From NCBI GenBank assembly GCA_023301025.1, contig JALZUR010000049.1, forward strand, positions 1 through 32,008: a stretch of 32,008 nt of DNA. Direction: 5' to 3'. This stretch comes from Bdellovibrionales bacterium. GTDB taxonomy: Bacteria; Bdellovibrionota; Bdellovibrionia; Bdellovibrionales; UBA1609. Numbering within the stretch: position 1 is the first letter of the stretch; every line of letters starts with the position of its first letter. A program made the position numbers and the translations under genes. Of this stretch, positions 1 to 8,329 are shown one piece after another. Below the pieces are notes generated by a model, which was not told the origin of the DNA, did not search any database, and saw only the letters and a list, made by a program, of their open reading frames with translations.

Positions 1-615
1 CGTATTGATTTGGAAGCAAAAGATAAAAATGGCTTTACAGCACTTATGCTTGCAGCATTTAGTGGACAAACTAAAACTGTTCTAACCATGATGAAAAGTG
101 GTATGATTGATCTTGAGGCTGCTGATAAGAATGGCTATACAGCTTTTATGTGGGCCTCTTTTAATGGTAAGCAAGAGACTGTTCAAGCTATGCTTGATAC
201 AGGGCTTGTTGATTTAAATAAAAAAGATCGCTTTGGGAATACCGCTTTAGTTTTGACAATTTTAAGAGATCATAAAAAAACAGCTTTTACTCTTATTGAT
301 AGTGAAAAAGTTGACATTAACATGTATTACGGCGCTAACTCTACACCTTTAATGGAAGCTTCTTTAAAAAATAGATCTAAAATAGTTTCGGCTTTAATTG
401 AAAGTGATAAGGTTAAGATCAATAATGCGGATTTTTATGGGCGTACAGCTTTAATGAAAGCTATTCAAAGTGGCAACACAGATATAGCTCTCCTTCTAAT
501 AGAGAAATCCAGTAATATAGACACTGATAAGGTTGATATTTATGGAGAAACAGCTTTAACTATGGCTGAAAGTAGAGGCTTCGATGAAGTTGTTCAGGCT
601 TTGAAAAATAAATGA
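1..615 (+). CDS. ankyrin-repeat protein, 3' part only
   Basis: The reading frame is open from the first base of the window, so the true start lies upstream and only the C-terminal part is visible. About six ankyrin repeats of 33-35 residues follow one another, most with the pattern D-x-x-x-x-D-x-x-G-x-T-A-L/F-x-x-A and a second helix ending in a run such as MLDTGLV or LIESDKV. The last repeat ends the protein (VVQALKNK). Ankyrin repeats are protein-protein interaction scaffolds; partner and cellular location cannot be told without the N terminus. The recQ-like gene starts 26 bases downstream on the same strand, so the two may be co-transcribed. The third repeat (NTALVLTILRDHKK) is the most diverged. 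The family assignment is secure; the function is unknown. Confidence 0.9.
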   Translation, partial: RIDLEAKDKNGFTALMLAAFSGQTKTVLTMMKSGMIDLEAADKNGYTAFMWASFNGKQETVQAMLDTGLVDLNKKDRFGNTALVLTILRDHKKTAFTLIDSEKVDINMYYGANSTPLMEASLKNRSKIVSALIESDKVKINNADFYGRTALMKAIQSGNTDIALLLIEKSSNIDTDKVDIYGETALTMAESRGFDEVVQALKNK

Positions 616-641
616 TCTGAAATTAGGGGTATTTTAAATCA

Positions 642-2219
642 ATGCTAGAATCAAGCAGCACAAAATTTAAAAAAAACTTAGACAAAAATTTAGACAAAAG
701 CTCAAGTGTACATTTTGATATAGAGCATCAGTTAAAGAAAACCTTCAATCTTGAAGGTTTTAGGCTTGGTCAAAAAGAGATTATAAACTCTGTTCTTAAA
801 CAAAAAGATGTTTTAGCCGTAATGCCAACTGGTGGAGGCAAATCTCTTTGTTACCAACTTCCTGCTATTAGCCAAGAAGGTATTGCCATAGTGATCTCGC
901 CTTTAATAGCTTTAATGAACGATCAAGTTCATGGCTTAAGAGAAAAACAAATATCCGCAGGCTGTATTCATTCTGGCTTAAGTTTAGACGATAAGAGAAC
1001 AATTTTTTCTGATATGAAAAAAGAAAAGAATTATATCTTATATCTATCGCCTGAACGAACTCAAAAAGAAGGATTCTTAAATTGGATAAAAGAGCAAAAG
1101 GTATCACTATTTGCAATTGATGAGGCTCACTGTGTTTCTCAGTGGGGTCATGACTTTAGACCTGAGTACTCTATGCTTAAAAAATTAAGAGAACTAAAGC
1201 CAAATACCCCAATGATTGCACTTACTGCTACTGCAACTCCTTTAGTTAAAAGAGATATTATAAAGCAGTTAAATCTTAAAAAAGTTGATGAGCATGTTTA
1301 TGGTTTTTACAGACCAAACCTTTTCTACCAAGTAGAAGAGTGCAGCAACGATGAATCTAAAAAAAACTTTGTGCTAGCTGCTTTAAAAAAAGTTACAAGT
1401 GGTAGGGTGATTCTTTATTGTGGAACAAGAAAAAAAGTTGAAGAGTGGAATGAATTTATTAATGATCATGGATACAGTTGTGGCTTTTATCATGCAGGGC
1501 TTAGCAGTGAACAAAGAGTCACTGTTGAAGAGCAGTATAAAAACTCTGAAATAAGAATTCTTACAGCGACTAGTGCTTTTGGTATGGGTGTAGATCATTC
1601 TGATGTACGACTTGTGATTCATACACAAGTCCCTGGAAACATTGAATCTTACTATCAAGAAGTAGGACGTGCTGGTCGTGACGGTGAGGAGTCTACTTGT
1701 ATGCTTTTGTATGCAAAAAAAGATAAAGGACTTCAATCATTTTTCATTCAAAATTCGCAAGCTGAATCAAGAATTAAGAGTATGAGGTGGGAGGCCTTAA
1801 ATGCAATGATTGCCTACGCTGAAGGCGCTGAGTGCAGACACGCTGATATTCTAACGTATTTTAAAGATAAAAAAAGAATCAAAAGCTGTGGACACTGTGA
1901 CACCTGTGATCCTAAATCTGAAAGAAAAATTGATTCAGTTATTACCGTTGAGTCAGTTGTTCGTAAGGCCAGAAAAGAAGCTGTAGTTAAGCTATCTTTT
2001 GAAGAAGAGGGATATTTTCAAGAGTTAAAAGACTGGAGAAAAGCGTATGCCAAAGAGCACGACATACCAGCATTTATAGTTTTTGGTGATAAAACTCTTA
2101 GAGACATAGTGATTAAAAAACCTAAGACTATAAAAGAGTTAGAGTATGTTTACGGATTGGGTGCAAAAAAAGTTGAACGATTTGGAGCTAAAATTTTAGA
2201 GCTCACGGCTAACCTTTAA
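642..2219 (+). CDS. recQ: RecQ-family ATP-dependent DNA helicase, short form
   Basis: A 3'-5' superfamily 2 DNA helicase of the RecQ type, acting in recombination and repair. Seen in the 525-residue product: Walker A MPTGGGKS (61-68), DEAH box (160-163) followed by CVSQWGHDFRP, motif III TATAT (195-199), the helicase C domain with SAFGMGVDHSDVR and QEVGRAGRDG (339-348), and the RecQ zinc module with Cys398, Cys416, Cys419 and Cys422. A C-terminal segment (about 455-520) looks like an HRDC domain. E. coli RecQ is about 610 residues. Here only about 35 residues separate the zinc module from the HRDC-like segment, so the winged-helix part of the RQC region appears to be missing. An N-terminal extension of about 25 residues is rich in Ser and Lys. 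The stop codon overlaps, tail to tail, the end of the decayed minus-strand gene. Confidence 0.92.
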   Translation: MLESSSTKFKKNLDKNLDKSSSVHFDIEHQLKKTFNLEGFRLGQKEIINSVLKQKDVLAVMPTGGGKSLCYQLPAISQEGIAIVISPLIALMNDQVHGLREKQISAGCIHSGLSLDDKRTIFSDMKKEKNYILYLSPERTQKEGFLNWIKEQKVSLFAIDEAHCVSQWGHDFRPEYSMLKKLRELKPNTPMIALTATATPLVKRDIIKQLNLKKVDEHVYGFYRPNLFYQVEECSNDESKKNFVLAALKKVTSGRVILYCGTRKKVEEWNEFINDHGYSCGFYHAGLSSEQRVTVEEQYKNSEIRILTATSAFGMGVDHSDVRLVIHTQVPGNIESYYQEVGRAGRDGEESTCMLLYAKKDKGLQSFFIQNSQAESRIKSMRWEALNAMIAYAEGAECRHADILTYFKDKKRIKSCGHCDTCDPKSERKIDSVITVESVVRKARKEAVVKLSFEEEGYFQELKDWRKAYAKEHDIPAFIVFGDKTLRDIVIKKPKTIKELEYVYGLGAKKVERFGAKILELTANL

Positions 2220-2660
2220 ATTAAAAGTTCTCTACATGTCATTGTTGTTGATTGAGAAGAGAGACCTTTAAAAGTATGATCTCGTAGTTGGTGATTTAAA
2301 TCTTCGTACGCATTTATAACTTTAGCCAAGCCTTTAATAGCATCTAGTAGCTCTTCTTTATTTAAATTCTCACCCTGCATTTTTATATCAAAGTATGTAT
2401 TTTCAAAATTCTTATTTATCGCACCAAGTTGACTAGCAAAGTCATTGGCTTTTTTCTGCGTTAGGTTTTGATCATGCTGTTGCATCCAAATGAGCTTTTC
2501 TAAACTTTTTTAGTTTTATAAATTTCTGAAACAAAAACTTTTAAACCATCAGTGGCATTTTTAAGTTCATCTTCACTGTATTAACATTTAGGTATTTAGA
2601 GTCTTCAGTGAGAAGCCATGGTCTTTCGTCTAGTTATTTACACTTAATTTCTATTTTCAT
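2216..2660 (-). pseudogene. decayed small gene with internal stop and two frameshifts
   Basis: Only the last 89 codons (ATG at 2485, stop at 2216) form an open frame, but coding-like sequence continues upstream on the minus strand. From an ATG at 2660 the frame reads MKIEIKCK, then a TAA, then LDERPWLLTEDSKYLNVN. A one-base shift near 2580 gives SEDELKNATDGLKVFVSEIY. A second one-base shift in the A6 run near 2512 gives KKSLEKLIW, which joins the open 89-codon frame exactly. The reconstructed protein is about 145 residues, hydrophilic and mostly helical (for example NKEELLDAIKGLAKVINAYEDLNHQLRD). I do not recognise the family. Frameshifts in a homopolymer could be sequencing errors, but the separate TAA makes true decay more likely. 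The remaining 89-codon ORF could still be expressed as a shortened protein. Confidence 0.65.
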
Positions 2661-2732
2661 TACTTTCCTGAATATGATGATTAAAACGCTAATTTTTTTT
2701 CAACTAGTAAAAGACAGGATGGCTTTGAATTT

Positions 2733-4127
2733 ATGAAAATTTTAAAATCTACACTCTTTCGAATGTTAATTGTAACAGTAAGCTTGTGTTTTTTCACTGA
2801 AGCTTACGCTGTCGATGCCCATAAAGTACGGCCTAGAAGTATGAGATCTTCAAATTTCACAACTTACGACCAAATTGCCAATCCAGAGTTTTATGATAAA
2901 TTAAACTTCTCTGTACATTGGAGTTTTTTAAAGAATCCGATTGAGTACGGCGGTGTTAATGATGCGGCAAGAGAAGATAGTATTCTAGAGGATGTACATC
3001 TTTTAAATCTAAATATGTCCTATAATCTTAATAAGAATTTTATGCTTGCAGTTGATTTGTCAGCTTCTTATTTACAAAAATTTGAAGAGTTAAACAGCGA
3101 GTTTGATGAAAATGAATTTGTATATATAAATGACATTCACCTTTCTGGTGTTTGGACCTTTTATAGATCAGAAAATAAAAAGACTCAGTATGCTTTTGCA
3201 CCAAGACTAATAATCCCTACTGGTGATGAGCATCTTTTTCTAGGTGAGAATAGTTTTTCTTTTGGAGCTGATTTATTAGCACAGTGGCGTCCTAAATCAA
3301 AGAGTGAAAGTCATCTTTTCACTAGCCGATTAGGTTATACACATAGAGATAAGACTCAAATTTTAAATCTTGAAGTGGGACCTTCTCTTGATTTAGCAAT
3401 TGGGCATCAATGGATGTTTAACAAGAAAAAAAGTTTGAGTTTAAATTCTGAATTGGTGGCTGAGATTCCTGTCGCCTACAGAGCAAGCGGGGCTAATCTA
3501 CCTGTAGAGTTCTTATTGGGTTTCAAAGATTTTAATCAGAAGGGAAGAAGTTGGTCTGTGCTTTTGGGTAAGGGACTTTCAAGTGGTTATGGGTCTCCAG
3601 ATTGGAGAGTTTCACTTGGTATAAGTTTTAGTGGCTATCCTCACGGTCAAGGCGCTATAAAAAATCAAGAACCTAAAGATCTGGAGCCTAAACCAGTAGT
3701 TAAAAAGAAAAAAGTAAAAAAGCTTTCAACAAAACAAAGAAAAGCCAAAAAGAAACTTTTAGAGACGTCTCTTTTAGAAATTAGAAATGTAAACTTTGAA
3801 TCGAACAAGGCTATAATAACTGAAGATAGTTTTAAAATTTTAGATGCAGCAAAAAAGACCTTAGAAGACAACATTAATTATATAGATGGTGTAGTAATTA
3901 GTGGCCATACAGATTCTCAAGGAAAAGTTTCTAATAATCAGTTGCTTTCTGAACAGCGAGCTGCAGCTGTAAAAGACTTTCTTTCTGAAAGTAAAGTATT
4001 GAGTGAAAACTTAAAGTTTCAAGCTTCAGGTTTTGGAGAGTCTCAACCACTAGTAGAAGAAACTGACGCAGCAACAAGAAAAATGAATAGAAGAGTTGAG
4101 CTAAAATTGGAGATGAAAAATGATTAA
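2733..4127 (+). CDS. outer-membrane protein with C-terminal OmpA peptidoglycan-binding domain
   Basis: A 464-residue exported protein. The N terminus is a signal peptide ([20 protein letters not shown], cleavage probably after TEAYA). Residues about 35-310 alternate hydrophobic and aromatic residues in short strands, as expected for a beta-barrel. A strongly basic linker at about 325-345 ([20 protein letters not shown]) leads to an OmpA-like domain (about 350-460) with [10 protein letters not shown], the signature ISGHTDSQG and a terminal NRRVELKLE. That domain normally binds diaminopimelate of peptidoglycan, so the protein probably tethers outer membrane to cell wall. Its last eight bases overlap the start of the next gene, whose ribosome-binding site GGAG lies within this reading frame. 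The two proteins are therefore likely made together. The basic linker is longer and more Lys-rich than usual. Confidence 0.88.
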   Translation: MKILKSTLFRMLIVTVSLCFFTEAYAVDAHKVRPRSMRSSNFTTYDQIANPEFYDKLNFSVHWSFLKNPIEYGGVNDAAREDSILEDVHLLNLNMSYNLNKNFMLAVDLSASYLQKFEELNSEFDENEFVYINDIHLSGVWTFYRSENKKTQYAFAPRLIIPTGDEHLFLGENSFSFGADLLAQWRPKSKSESHLFTSRLGYTHRDKTQILNLEVGPSLDLAIGHQWMFNKKKSLSLNSELVAEIPVAYRASGANLPVEFLLGFKDFNQKGRSWSVLLGKGLSSGYGSPDWRVSLGISFSGYPHGQGAIKNQEPKDLEPKPVVKKKKVKKLSTKQRKAKKKLLETSLLEIRNVNFESNKAIITEDSFKILDAAKKTLEDNINYIDGVVISGHTDSQGKVSNNQLLSEQRAAAVKDFLSESKVLSENLKFQASGFGESQPLVEETDAATRKMNRRVELKLEMKND

Positions 4128-6954
4128 GTCCCTTTATATTTTTTTAGGAGTTTTGTTAACATCAAGCTTGGCCTTTTCAGAAGGTACAATTGACCTTGAA
4201 GACACTGCAGGTGGTGGAGCTAGAGGTAATTTAATTGGTTCAGGGCGTGTTTTTGCCTTTTTAGCTGAGGGAGAAACCTTGAACATGGCTTCAAGTGCCT
4301 TAGGACTTGCAAGTGGTGCAATCACCTATACACGTCCCGATGGGTCATCAAGATCGTGTTCTACCAGTGGAAGTGTGGGCCTTATTGCTTCACGAAGCCA
4401 AGAGGTGCAAGGTTCAGGTGTAGGCTACACTCCTTGTTCTGTTACTGCTACTGCAGGTGAAAGTGGAATATGGAGTGTTGAGTTTATTTCGCCAGGTTCT
4501 GATAAACGCACAGAAGTTGCTATTGCAGTAAACGAGAATTGGGTTCAAGGAAATTTTTTAGATATTCTGGCTTGGGATGTTTCTGTGAGTTCAGGTGGTG
4601 CTCTAGGAAGTGGGGGACAAGCAATTTCAGGTAGAGCTTACATGACCATATTTGGAGGCGATGTAGGGGCTTTCACCCAAGGTGAAGTTTTTTACAACTT
4701 CTTCGTTCTTACTAAAGATGGATATCAGTATGAAGTGGATACAAATGGATTTCAGCCGTACGGGTTTTCATTGTTCGCAAACAATAAGGGCCATAGGCTT
4801 TTGGATGGTCAACCTTCATACTTTAGCGTTTTGAGTAGTGAAGCTAGCATTCACGATGTGAACACTCCTGATTCTGATACTGATATTACGTTTAAAATGT
4901 TCTTTAATCTCCCTGACTCTAGTATGCCGCAAACGTCAGTCGTTGGAGGACAAAACACTTGGCTATTCAGAGCTCCAGCTACAACAGCAACTTTTAATGA
5001 TTTTTCATTCGTTGGTGATGAAGGAACTCCAAATAAAATTGCTTTTGGAAAAGGTGGTACTTTTAATTTTGAAACGGACACTTTAGGTTCTACATTTGTT
5101 ATCAGAATGGATTTAGATTCTGACGGCACTCCAGAAGTTCAAGTTGTACTGTCAAATTCTGTTGTGGGAGTTAACACTGCAAAATGGGATGGGCGTGATA
5201 CAAACGGAAATTTTGTTGCGCCAGGTGAGTACAACCCGACAGTATCTATTGAGGCTCATTTAGGTGAAATTCATTTTCCTTTTGTTGATGTTGAATTTGC
5301 TAATAATGGTCTTATAATTACTAGGCTAAACGGAGGGGGAGCTTTTCCAAATACAGGTGTATTCTGGAATGACAGCAGACTTTTATCGCCTTCTGGTCCT
5401 GATTTTTCTAATTCGCCACAAGATTCAAGCACAGGTGCAAGATCTTGGACTGTCTTTGAATACGGAGATGCTAGGCATTTGGATACATGGGCATATTACG
5501 GCTACACACCAATACCACCTATATCTACTACCTTAGACATTGGAGAGGCGTCACTATTTATAGATTCACTGGTGAAGGTTTCGCCAACTAATCCTGATGA
5601 GGGAGATCAAATAACATTTACTTATGTGGTAAGAAATGCAGGACCAAGTGATGTAGATGGTGCTCCTGTAAAATTTGTGTTTAATCCAAATTTAATGTCA
5701 GGTTTTAGTATGGACTCTTGTACATCAAGTGGTGTTGCTTCTTGTGGTTTGGCTACAGAGTCAGGTGGCGAATTTAGTTTTCCAGCTGACATAGATGCTG
5801 GAAGTTCATTGACTATAACTATAACGGGGACTGTTGCTTCTAATCTCCCAGATATTGCAAACTTTCAACCCGTTGCAGGTGTACTAAGACCGGCGGATGT
5901 TACAAATCCAAATGCAACTGAACCTACAAGTGTTGTCCCGACAAGCTTAGAAGTAGAGTGTAATGGAACAACCCCGAATAGCTACCCCTTATCCTGTCCA
6001 TCAGTGGCAACTTTAAGTTTTAACATCAGTGATAGTGATGGTGATGGAGTCTTAGATAGAGATGATTTAGATTCTGATAATGATGGAATTCCAAATACTG
6101 TAGAGGGCACACTTGATACTGATATGGATGGAGTTCCTGACTATCTTGATATCGACTCAGACAATGATGGTCTAACCGACACATTTGAAGCAGGTGGTGC
6201 AGATAGTAATGGAGATGGTCGCTTAGATAACTTTACTGATACAAACAATGATGGTCAGGATGATGCAAGCTTTGCAGAGCCTCTACCTCTTCCTGATACT
6301 GATGGTGATTTAAAGCCCGATTACTTGGATTTAGATTCAGACAACGACAGTATCACTGATGCCACAGAAGCGGGTTATCAGGATCAAGATGGAGACGGAG
6401 AAATTGATGAATTTACGGATACAGACTCTGATGGCTATCATGACGGAGCAGCCTCTGACCCGATCACACCTCTAGATTCTGATTCAGATGGAGTTCCTAA
6501 CTATATTGATTTGGATTCTGATAATGACGGCGAGTTTGATATTTTTGAAGTGGAAGGTCCTGATGTAGATAATGATGGATTAGTTGATAATTTTACAGAT
6601 GCCAATCAAAATGGGCTTGATGATTCTTTAGAAGCAAGACCTTCTATAATTTTAGATTTTGATGAGGATGGTATTTTAGATTACGTAGACCCGTTTGTAT
6701 TTATTGATACAGATGGTGATGGAATATCTGATGATGAAGAAATAGCGCAAGGCTTAGATCCTTTTACTTCTGATGTTAGGGTTCAAGGTTCAGGTGCTGT
6801 TTTTGGGTGTGAAAGAGCGGTTGCATCTCAAGGTAGCTTGAGTCCAACTGATATATGGACCAAGTTAGTATCTTTACTTTTTTATATTCTTTTTATTAAG
6901 CTAACGTTTATGTTTCTTAGACTTTTCACTAAAGATGAAAAGTTAGTAAATTAG
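4120..6954 (+). CDS. large surface protein with DUF11-like, FlgD-Ig-like and thrombospondin type 3 repeats
   Basis: A 944-residue secreted, acidic protein, translationally coupled to the OmpA gene (8-base overlap, GGAG 9 bases before the ATG). Order of parts: signal peptide (1-20, ending SLAFS); a Gly/Ser-rich beta region to about 320; a FlgD-Ig-like segment (about 330-380) with [16 protein letters not shown]; a DUF11-like domain (about 475-600) with [18 protein letters not shown]; then about 240 residues of thrombospondin type 3/calcium-binding repeats (about 638-880) such as DSDGDGVLD and [11 protein letters not shown]; then a Cys (VFGCERA), a hydrophobic segment (about 914-937) and a short charged end (TKDEKLVN). 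The Asp-rich repeats should bind calcium. The C-terminal Cys plus membrane segment resembles a sorting/anchoring tail. Probable role: cell-envelope or surface structure, possibly adhesion; partner likely the upstream OmpA protein. Confidence 0.85.
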   Translation: MIKSLYIFLGVLLTSSLAFSEGTIDLEDTAGGGARGNLIGSGRVFAFLAEGETLNMASSALGLASGAITYTRPDGSSRSCSTSGSVGLIASRSQEVQGSGVGYTPCSVTATAGESGIWSVEFISPGSDKRTEVAIAVNENWVQGNFLDILAWDVSVSSGGALGSGGQAISGRAYMTIFGGDVGAFTQGEVFYNFFVLTKDGYQYEVDTNGFQPYGFSLFANNKGHRLLDGQPSYFSVLSSEASIHDVNTPDSDTDITFKMFFNLPDSSMPQTSVVGGQNTWLFRAPATTATFNDFSFVGDEGTPNKIAFGKGGTFNFETDTLGSTFVIRMDLDSDGTPEVQVVLSNSVVGVNTAKWDGRDTNGNFVAPGEYNPTVSIEAHLGEIHFPFVDVEFANNGLIITRLNGGGAFPNTGVFWNDSRLLSPSGPDFSNSPQDSSTGARSWTVFEYGDARHLDTWAYYGYTPIPPISTTLDIGEASLFIDSLVKVSPTNPDEGDQITFTYVVRNAGPSDVDGAPVKFVFNPNLMSGFSMDSCTSSGVASCGLATESGGEFSFPADIDAGSSLTITITGTVASNLPDIANFQPVAGVLRPADVTNPNATEPTSVVPTSLEVECNGTTPNSYPLSCPSVATLSFNISDSDGDGVLDRDDLDSDNDGIPNTVEGTLDTDMDGVPDYLDIDSDNDGLTDTFEAGGADSNGDGRLDNFTDTNNDGQDDASFAEPLPLPDTDGDLKPDYLDLDSDNDSITDATEAGYQDQDGDGEIDEFTDTDSDGYHDGAASDPITPLDSDSDGVPNYIDLDSDNDGEFDIFEVEGPDVDNDGLVDNFTDANQNGLDDSLEARPSIILDFDEDGILDYVDPFVFIDTDGDGISDDEEIAQGLDPFTSDVRVQGSGAVFGCERAVASQGSLSPTDIWTKLVSLLFYILFIKLTFMFLRLFTKDEKLVN

Positions 6955-6958
6955 ATAT

Positions 6959-6995
6959 TAGTCCTCATCAGTAATTTATGTTGGGGACTATTTTT
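6959..6995 (+). terminator. Rho-independent terminator of the OmpA/TSP3 operon
   Basis: TAGTCCTC (6959-6966) pairs with GGGGACTA (6983-6990), eight pairs including one G-U, around a 16-base loop, and is followed at once by T5 (6991-6995). It begins four bases after the stop codon of the TSP3-repeat gene, the right place to end that operon. Confidence 0.75.
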
Positions 6996-7046
6996 ACCAT
7001 CGAATTTGGTAAATAAATGAGATAACTATTTATTGTCTAAAAAAAA

Positions 7047-7122
7047 TGGATGGGGTAGCAGGACTCGAACCTGCGAATGACGGGATCAAAACCCGTTGCC
7101 TTACCAACTTGGCTATACCCCA
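7047..7122 (-). tRNA. tRNA-Gln, anticodon UUG, CCA encoded
   Basis: The minus strand folds into a 76-base cloverleaf. The acceptor stem is TGGGGTA (7122-7116) with TACCCCA. The anticodon stem ACGGG/CCCGT carries the loop TTTTGAT, giving anticodon TTG for Gln (CAA codons). The T arm is GCAGG-TTCGAGT-CCTGC. The discriminator base is U and the CCA end is encoded (7049-7047), followed immediately by eight T residues on the minus strand. It lies 57 bases downstream of spoVG on the same strand and no convincing promoter is seen between them, so it may be processed from a shared transcript. Confidence 0.96.
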
Positions 7123-7179
7123 AAGTAAGAACAACCTTTTTCTTAAAAAAAATGTGAATTGGCAAGTTATTTTATAAAC

Positions 7180-7461
7180 TTAGAGCTTTTTTAGGCTTTG
7201 TTCCATAGTTTTAACTTGGTTTTCATACTCTGCAAAAATTTGGCGCTCAACTTCTTCTCTAGTCTCTTTGTTTACAGGGTGTGCAATGTCTTTAAATTGA
7301 CCATCTTTTCTTTTTTTTGAGGGCATGGCTACAAATAGTCCACTGTGACCTTCGATAATTTTGATATCTCTGATTACAAAGCAGTCATCTATGACTAAGG
7401 TGACAAAGGCTTTTAGTTTGTCTTCATTGATAGGATGAACTTTGATTTCTGTGATGTTCAT
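7180..7461 (-). CDS. spoVG: SpoVG-family nucleic-acid-binding regulator
   Basis: A 93-residue protein that matches SpoVG along its whole length: MNITEIKVHPI at the start, AFVTLVIDDCFVIRDIKIIEG, FVAMPSKK and the phrase KDIAHPVNKETREEVE. SpoVG was named from Bacillus sporulation and septation, but in other bacteria it is a small site-specific DNA- and RNA-binding regulator; sporulation is not implied here. The start ATG at 7461 follows GGAG (spacing about 8). The C terminus (YENQVKTMEQSLKKL) is a short helical tail. The upstream 200 bases on this strand contain the terminator of the cyclophilin gene and a weak promoter-like pair (TTGAGA at 7548-7553, TACAAA at 7524-7529, 18-base spacer). The tRNA-Gln gene lies downstream. 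Confidence 0.95.
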   Translation of the reverse strand: MNITEIKVHPINEDKLKAFVTLVIDDCFVIRDIKIIEGHSGLFVAMPSKKRKDGQFKDIAHPVNKETREEVERQIFAEYENQVKTMEQSLKKL

Positions 7462-7659
7462 AATGCTGATCTCCGCTTAGATGTGTCTTAAAAATGCCGT
7501 ATTAGTAAGTATCTTTTCGGACTTTTGTACTAAGCCTAAAGTCTTAGTCTCAAAATTAGACAAAGAAAAAAGTAAAGTGTTCTACTTTGATTCAAAAAAG
7601 AGGCTTCATTTTTTTAAATGTATTTTTTTTGTAGATGATAAGCGGTGGGAAAGATCAAA

Positions 7660-7687
7660 AAGAAAAAGCCGCAATTTATGCGGCTTT
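7660..7687 (-). terminator. Rho-independent terminator after the degP-cyclophilin genes
   Basis: A perfect 8-bp stem, AAAGCCGC (7665-7672) with GCGGCTTT (7680-7687), around a 7-base loop. On the minus strand the stem runs into TTCTTTTT. It lies 38 bases past the stop codon of the cyclophilin gene. The plus-strand side is followed by AAAC, so it works mainly in the minus direction. Confidence 0.85.
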
Positions 7688-7725
7688 AAACTAAGATTTA
7701 ATATTTTGAAGTTTAGATTTAAAGT

Positions 7726-8274
7726 TTACTTTTCTAAAGAGACTTTAACCATAACGTCAGGCTCATCCACTGCACCATTTGCATGTGCCGGGCCTTTTTT
7801 TAATTTATCTACAAGCTCCATGCCTTCAGTCACTTCACCAAATACAGTGTATTGACCATTAAGGTGAGGTGCATCTGCAAACATAATAAAAAACTGTGAA
7901 TTGGCTGAGTGAGGTGATTGCGATCTAGCCATACCTAGAACACCCCGAGTAAACATAGTGTCAGTGAATTCAGCTTGAAGATCTGGAAGCTCTGAACCTC
8001 CTGTTCCATCACCTTTAGGGTCACCGGTTTGTGCCATAAATCCATCGATCACTCTGTGAAATTTTAGGCCATTATAAAAGCCTTTTTGTGTGAGTGTTTT
8101 TATACGTTCAACATGCTTTGGGGCAAGATCAGGTCTTAGTTTGATTTTAACGTCACCATCATTAAGTTTGATAATAAGAGTATTAAGGTCAGTCATAGGT
8201 TTTGATTTCTCCTTTGTTTTAAAACAGCCAGATAAAAACACTAAGCACATAAAAAATGTATAGATAAACTTCAT
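7726..8274 (-). CDS. cyclophilin-type peptidyl-prolyl isomerase, lipoprotein
   Basis: A periplasmic proline isomerase of the cyclophilin (PpiA/PpiB) class, 182 residues from the chosen start. The ATG at 8274 is preferred over the one at 8286 because GGAG lies 6 bases before it and the product then begins with a clean lipoprotein signal (MKFIYTFFMCLVFLSGC, lipobox LSGC). The catalytic core is visible: GFYNGLKFHRVIDGFMAQTG with the catalytic Arg in FHRV, then QFFIMFADAPHLNGQYTVFG. Acylation at the lipobox Cys should anchor it to a membrane facing the periplasm. It follows the DegP-like protease by 55 bases on the same strand and precedes a strong terminator. The two fit one envelope protein-folding unit: isomerase plus chaperone/protease. 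Confidence 0.93.
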   Translation of the reverse strand: MKFIYTFFMCLVFLSGCFKTKEKSKPMTDLNTLIIKLNDGDVKIKLRPDLAPKHVERIKTLTQKGFYNGLKFHRVIDGFMAQTGDPKGDGTGGSELPDLQAEFTDTMFTRGVLGMARSQSPHSANSQFFIMFADAPHLNGQYTVFGEVTEGMELVDKLKKGPAHANGAVDEPDVMVKVSLEK

Positions 8275-8329
8275 GAGGGTCTCCATTGTAAACTTTACTG
8301 ATATTTTAAAGCCGTTTATCTATTTATGT

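Noticed and set aside
6030-6760. Repetitive DNA that might be a CRISPR or mobile element
   Set aside because: The repeats are degenerate and encode Asp-rich calcium-binding motifs in frame; no fixed unit or spacer pattern is present.
6993-7013. Perfect 7-bp inverted repeat TTTACCA/TGGTAAA
   Set aside because: It follows the plus-strand terminator and has no T run on either strand; it may be chance in AT-rich DNA, and no regulatory role could be supported.
7481-7855. 124-codon plus-strand ORF between spoVG and the cyclophilin gene
   Set aside because: It runs through the minus-strand terminator and into the cyclophilin 3' end; its composition is that of antisense sequence, with no ribosome-binding site.
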